DNA of 64,000 bases, taken from contig CP054936.1 of NCBI GenBank assembly GCA_013364255.1, positions 5,238,853 to 5,302,852 on the forward strand, given 5' to 3'. The position numbers and the translations under genes are program-made. The notes beneath the pieces were generated by a model. That model did not search any database and was not told where the DNA came from. It saw nothing but the letters and a program-made list of their open reading frames with translations. Source of the stretch: Streptomyces seoulensis (GTDB taxonomy: Bacteria > Actinomycetota > Actinomycetes > Streptomycetales > Streptomycetaceae). Every line of letters starts with the position of its first letter. Position 1 is the stretch's first letter. Shown here piece after piece: positions 60,501 through 64,000 of this stretch.

Positions 60501-63500
60501 CGGGCAGGACGGGGTCCATGGGGACGTAACCCGCACCGGCCCGCCACACCGCCAGCAGCGACACGACAAGGTCCACAGAGCGGTCCAGGAGGACCGCCAC
60601 CGAGGACTCCGTGCCCACACCTGCTTCGCGCAGCGTGTGGGCCAGGCGGTTGGCCCGGAGGTCCAGTTCGGCGTACGTCAGTGTGGTGTCGCCCGAGGCG
60701 ACCGCGACCGCGTCGGGCCGTTCGGCCGCCTGGCGGGCGATCAGCTCGGGTACGGACACGTCCGGCACCGCCGCCGCCGAGTCGTTCCACGACGTCAGGA
60801 CGCGGTCGCGTTCGCCGTCCGGGAGGAAGACCTCCTGGGCGTCGCCGTCCACGTCGGCGGCCATGGATTCCAGCACCGCCCGGTACATCGCCGCGAGCCG
60901 GTCCACCGCCGCGCGGCCGAGATAGTGGCGCTGGGCCGTGATCACCATGAAGCCGGCCCGGGTGGAGACGCCGAGCGGGAACTCGGTGGGGCTGTCGTCG
61001 ATCGTGGCCGGGTAGTCGACCAGGTCTTGGTCGACCTGGCGGAAGTTCTGGTAGCTGAACCGGACGTTGACGAGGCGTCCGCCCGCGCCGAGTTCGCGCT
61101 GCATGGCGCCGAGCGGGAAACGGCGGTGCGGCCAGACCGAGATCTCCTGGTCGAAGACCCGCCGGACCAGGTCCCGCCAGGTGCGCGCGTCGCGCCGGTG
61201 GGCGAAGGGCAGCGGGTTGAGGTAGACGCCGTAGACGCGCTCCGCGCCGGCCGCCTCCGGGCGGGCGTTGGTGACGAGGCCGGTGAAGAAGGCTTCCTCG
61301 GGGGTGAGCTGGCTCATCACCTTCAGGTGCGCCGCGTGCAGCACGCTCTTGATGGGCGCCTTGGCCTGGGTGGCGAGGGCGCGCAGGCCGGCCTCCAGGT
61401 CGTGGTACGGCACCCAGGACCGGTTGAGGCCGCTCGGGGTGTTTGTCGGGTCGTCGCCGAGGCCGCCGGGGATCTCGAAGGGCGCGTGCTCGTCGAGGAC
61501 GTCCCGCCAGTAGGCGCGGTCCTCGTCGGCGGCGAGCGACTCCAGTTCGGCGGCGACGAAGTCCGCGTACCGGACGGCGGGCGCGTCGGTCTCGGGCAGG
61601 GGCTCGCCGGTGCGCAGGGCGTGGTAGGTGGTGACCAGCTCCATCAGAAGGGAGTGGTGGCTCCAGCCCTCCAGGACGGCGTGGCACTCGGTGAGGGTCA
61701 GCCACCAGGAGCCGTCGTCGCAGGCGTGGCCGGTGAAGCGGACCAAGGGCGCGCGGGTCAGGTCGAAGAGGTGGGTGCGCTCCTCGGCCATGTAGGCGCG
61801 CAGCGACCGCTCGACGGCGTCCGGGTCGAGGCCGGTGAGGTCCCGTGCGGTGACGGCGGTGGTCACGGCGTCGGCCGGGTGCACCAGCTGGAGCGGGACG
61901 GAGTAGCCCTCGATGGCGAAGGAGGAGCGCAGGATCTCGTGCCGGGTGAGGACGGTGTCCACGGTCCGCTGGAGGACGTCCGGGTCCAGGGGGTGGTCGT
62001 CCAGGATCCGGAAGCAGGTGGAGTTGTGGTAGTGGTTGCGGCCGTCGTCGGCGAGCATCTCCACGACCATGCCGAGCTGCACCTGCGCCAGCGGATAGGC
62101 GTCCGCCAGGCCCTCCGGCAGCCGCTCGCGGTCCTCGTCCGCGATCAGGGCGAACGGGGCGACGGGCGGGCGCGGTGCGGCGGGGGCGGGGCGGCCGGTG
62201 GCGAAGGCGACGAGTTCCGCGGGGGTGCGGTGCTCGAAGACGTCGCGGACGGTGACGTCGTACTCGCCGCCGCGCAGCGCGCCGACGAGGGCGACGGCGC
62301 GCAGCGAGTCGCCGCCGAGGTCGAAGAAGTTGTCCTCCACGCCGACGGTCTCCACGCCGAGGACGTCGCGCCAGACGGCGACCATCTCCTCCTCGGCCGG
62401 GGTGCGCGGCGCGACGTGCACGGCGTCGACGCCGAGCGCCCCGCGGTCGGGGGCGGGCAGGGCGGCCTGGTCCAGCTTGCCGTTGACGGTGAGCGGGATG
62501 CGGCCGACGACGAGGAACGCGGCCGGGATCATGTACGCGGGCAGGCTGCGGGCGAGCAGGGCGCGCAGTTCGCTGGGCGCGGCCACGGCGTCGCCGGTGG
62601 GCACGACGTAGGCGATCAGGCGGCGGTCGCCGGGGGTGTCCTCGCGGGCGACCACGACGGCGTCGCGGACCCGCGGGTGGGTGGTGAGCGCGGCCTTGAT
62701 CTCGCCGAGTTCGATGCGGTGGCCGCGGATCTTGACCTGGTGGTCGATGCGGCCCAGGTAGTCGAGGCTGCCGTCCGGCCGCCGGGAGGCGAGGTCGCCG
62801 CTGCGGTAGAGGCGGGTGCCGGGGACGCCGTACGGGTCGGGGACGAAGCGTTCGGCGGTGAGGGCGGGCCGGCCCAGGTACATGAGGGCGACGCCCGGGC
62901 CGCCGACGTGGATCTCGCCGGGCACGCCGACCGGGACGAGTTCGCCGTGCGGGCCGAACAGGTGGACCTGGAGGTCGGGCAGCGGCACGCCGATCGGGTT
63001 GCCGGTGTCGGAGTCCAGGTCGGCCTCGGTGACCAGGTGGAACGTGGTGTGCACGCAGGTCTCGGTGATGCCGTACAGGTTGGTCAGGGCGGTGCGGTCC
63101 AGGCCGCGGCGCTCCACCCAGGGCCGCAGGGCGGGCACGTCGAGCCGTTCGCCGCCGAAGGAGACGACGCGCAGGGCGAGTTCGCCGATCAGCGGGTGGT
63201 CCTCGGCGGCCAGGGCGACCAGGCCGCGGAAGGCGGACGGGGTCTGGTTGAGGACGGTGACCCGCTCGGCGGCGAGCAGCCGCAGGAACTCCTCGGGCGA
63301 CCGGGAGGTCTCCGGCGGTACGACGACGAGCCGTCCGCCGTGCATCAGGGCGCCCCAGATCTCCCACACCGACATGTCGAAGGCGTACGAGTGGAAGAGG
63401 GCCCACACGTCGTGCTCGCCGAAGCCGTAGTACCGCTCGGTGTTGCTGAACAGGCGCAGCACGTTGGTGTGGCTGAGGCCGACGCCCTTGGGGCGGCCGG

Positions 63501-63999
63501 TGGAGCCGGAGGTGTAGATGGCGTAGATCAGGTCGCCGGGGGTGGCGCCGGAGTGCGGGTCCTCGGCGGGCCGGGCGGCCAGCTCGGCGGCCTGCCCGGG
63601 GTCGTCCAGGACGACGAGGCGGCCGGGTATCGCGCCGCCCAGGTGGTCGGCGTGGCCGACGGTGGTGACGACGAGGTCGGCGCCCGCGTCCTGGAGCGTG
63701 TACGCGATCCGGTCGGCGGGGTGCTGCGGGTCCAGCGGGAGGTAGCCGGCGCCGGACTTCAGCACGGCGAGCAGGGTGGGCACGAGGTGCGGTCCGCGGT
63801 CGAGCAGGACGCCGACCAGGCGGCCGGGGCCGGCGCCGAGGGAGCGCAGGTGGTGGGCGAGCCGGTTGGCGCGGGTGTTCAGCTCGGCGTAGGTGAGGCG
63901 TTCGGCGCCGCAGACGACGGCGACGGCGTCGGGGGTGGCGGCGGCCCGCTCGGCGACCCGTTCGTGGACGCAGCGGGTGGGCGCGTCGAAGGTGTGGAC
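54556..63999 (-). CDS. Giant NRPS, N-terminus beyond the window (A-PCP-C-A-PCP-C-A-PCP-C visible)
   Basis: The frame is open to the window edge, with 3147 residues visible. The visible order (residues counted from the edge) is: A1 8-510 (IYTSGSTGRPKG, FDMSVWEIW, NLYGITETCVHTTF; Thr-like pocket); PCP1 with Ser near 565; C near 600-1050 (CHAVLEGW at about 770); A2 1075-1590; PCP2 near 1597; C 1650-2090 (CHPITEGW); A3 2110-2620; PCP3 near 2633; and C 2690-3140 (CHAITEGW), ending TDMEWE. A2 and A3 share the same pocket (D-L-P-K-V-A-E-V-G), nearest to Asp/Asn codes. No epimerase or methyltransferase domain is visible. The last C domain must work with the A domain of the downstream protein. Confidence 0.92.
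55974..57683 (-). repeat. Module repeat copy 1 (A3-PCP3)
   Basis: This 1710-bp segment is highly similar to 59082-60791, with constant offset 3108 bp and no net insertion. It covers A3 and PCP3. Confidence 0.95.
59082..60791 (-). repeat. Module repeat copy 2 (A2-PCP2)
   Basis: This partner of 55974-57683 covers A2 and PCP2. The strongest differences are near 60350-60530, in the N-terminal part of the A domain. Confidence 0.95.
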
Positions 64000-64000
64000 C

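Overview
The window is high-GC actinobacterial DNA with strong C/G third-position bias, GTG starts and HAIR-controlled chaperone genes. It is almost certainly a Streptomyces chromosome. From memory, the order dcd ... dnaK-grpE-dnaJ-hspR ... clpB ... pyrE, fba ... kynurenine genes, two-component systems and a CYP107P-like P450 matches the conserved core of S. coelicolor and its relatives. I could not check this by search.

Layout. 1-8 kb: a GAF/PP2C signalling phosphatase cut by the window edge, tRNA-Gly(CCC), dcd, a phosphoribosyltransferase, a Yip1-like membrane protein, two small proteins, a nine-copy 19-bp tandem repeat and a large membrane Fe-S oxidoreductase resembling EtfD. 8-14 kb: a degenerate MraY/WecA-like membrane protein, then the HspR heat-shock operon behind two HAIR operators. 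14-19 kb: a lone XylF-like sugar-binding lipoprotein, then an accessory island with two paralogous LuxR regulators, a free-standing LuxR HTH protein, a secreted peptide carrying two DSTWG motifs, and a mini-Rieske protein that has lost its cluster ligands. 19-25 kb: clpB with its own HAIR site, a YbjN protein, a Phd/RelE-like toxin-antitoxin pair and an aminotransferase. 25-46 kb: a Cys/Gly-rich membrane protein, DUF2617, a spermidine-synthase-like membrane protein, three NarL-type two-component systems, an SRPBCC protein with a long repeat tail, aldose epimerase, pyrE, fba, an MFS exporter, DUF3151, an apparently complete tryptophan-to-anthranilate pathway (tryptophan dioxygenase, kynureninase, formamidase-like hydrolase) and a P450.

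46-64 kb: a nonribosomal peptide cluster running off the right edge. Two SARP regulators (one SARP-NB-ARC-TPR, one SARP-NB-ARC) flank a 23-codon ORF that has its own terminator and five upstream 14-bp direct repeats. On the minus strand are a giant NRPS (visible order A-PCP-C-A-PCP-C-A-PCP-C) and a translationally coupled terminal protein (A-PCP-penicillin-binding-protein-like domain). The last domain looks like a cis version of the SurE-type cyclase/thioesterase, with an altered catalytic Tyr motif. All three visible C domains have CHxxxEGW instead of HHxxxDGW. The two internal A-PCP segments are near-copies spaced exactly one module (3108 bp) apart.

Best candidates for something undescribed: (i) the LuxR / DSTWG peptide / mini-Rieske cassette, whose divergent promoter holds an operator-like element; (ii) the 23-residue ORF between the SARPs; (iii) the NRPS with atypical C domains and a fused PBP-like release domain. 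The two small peptides both end in an acidic-Trp pattern (DDSTWG and DDESWH).
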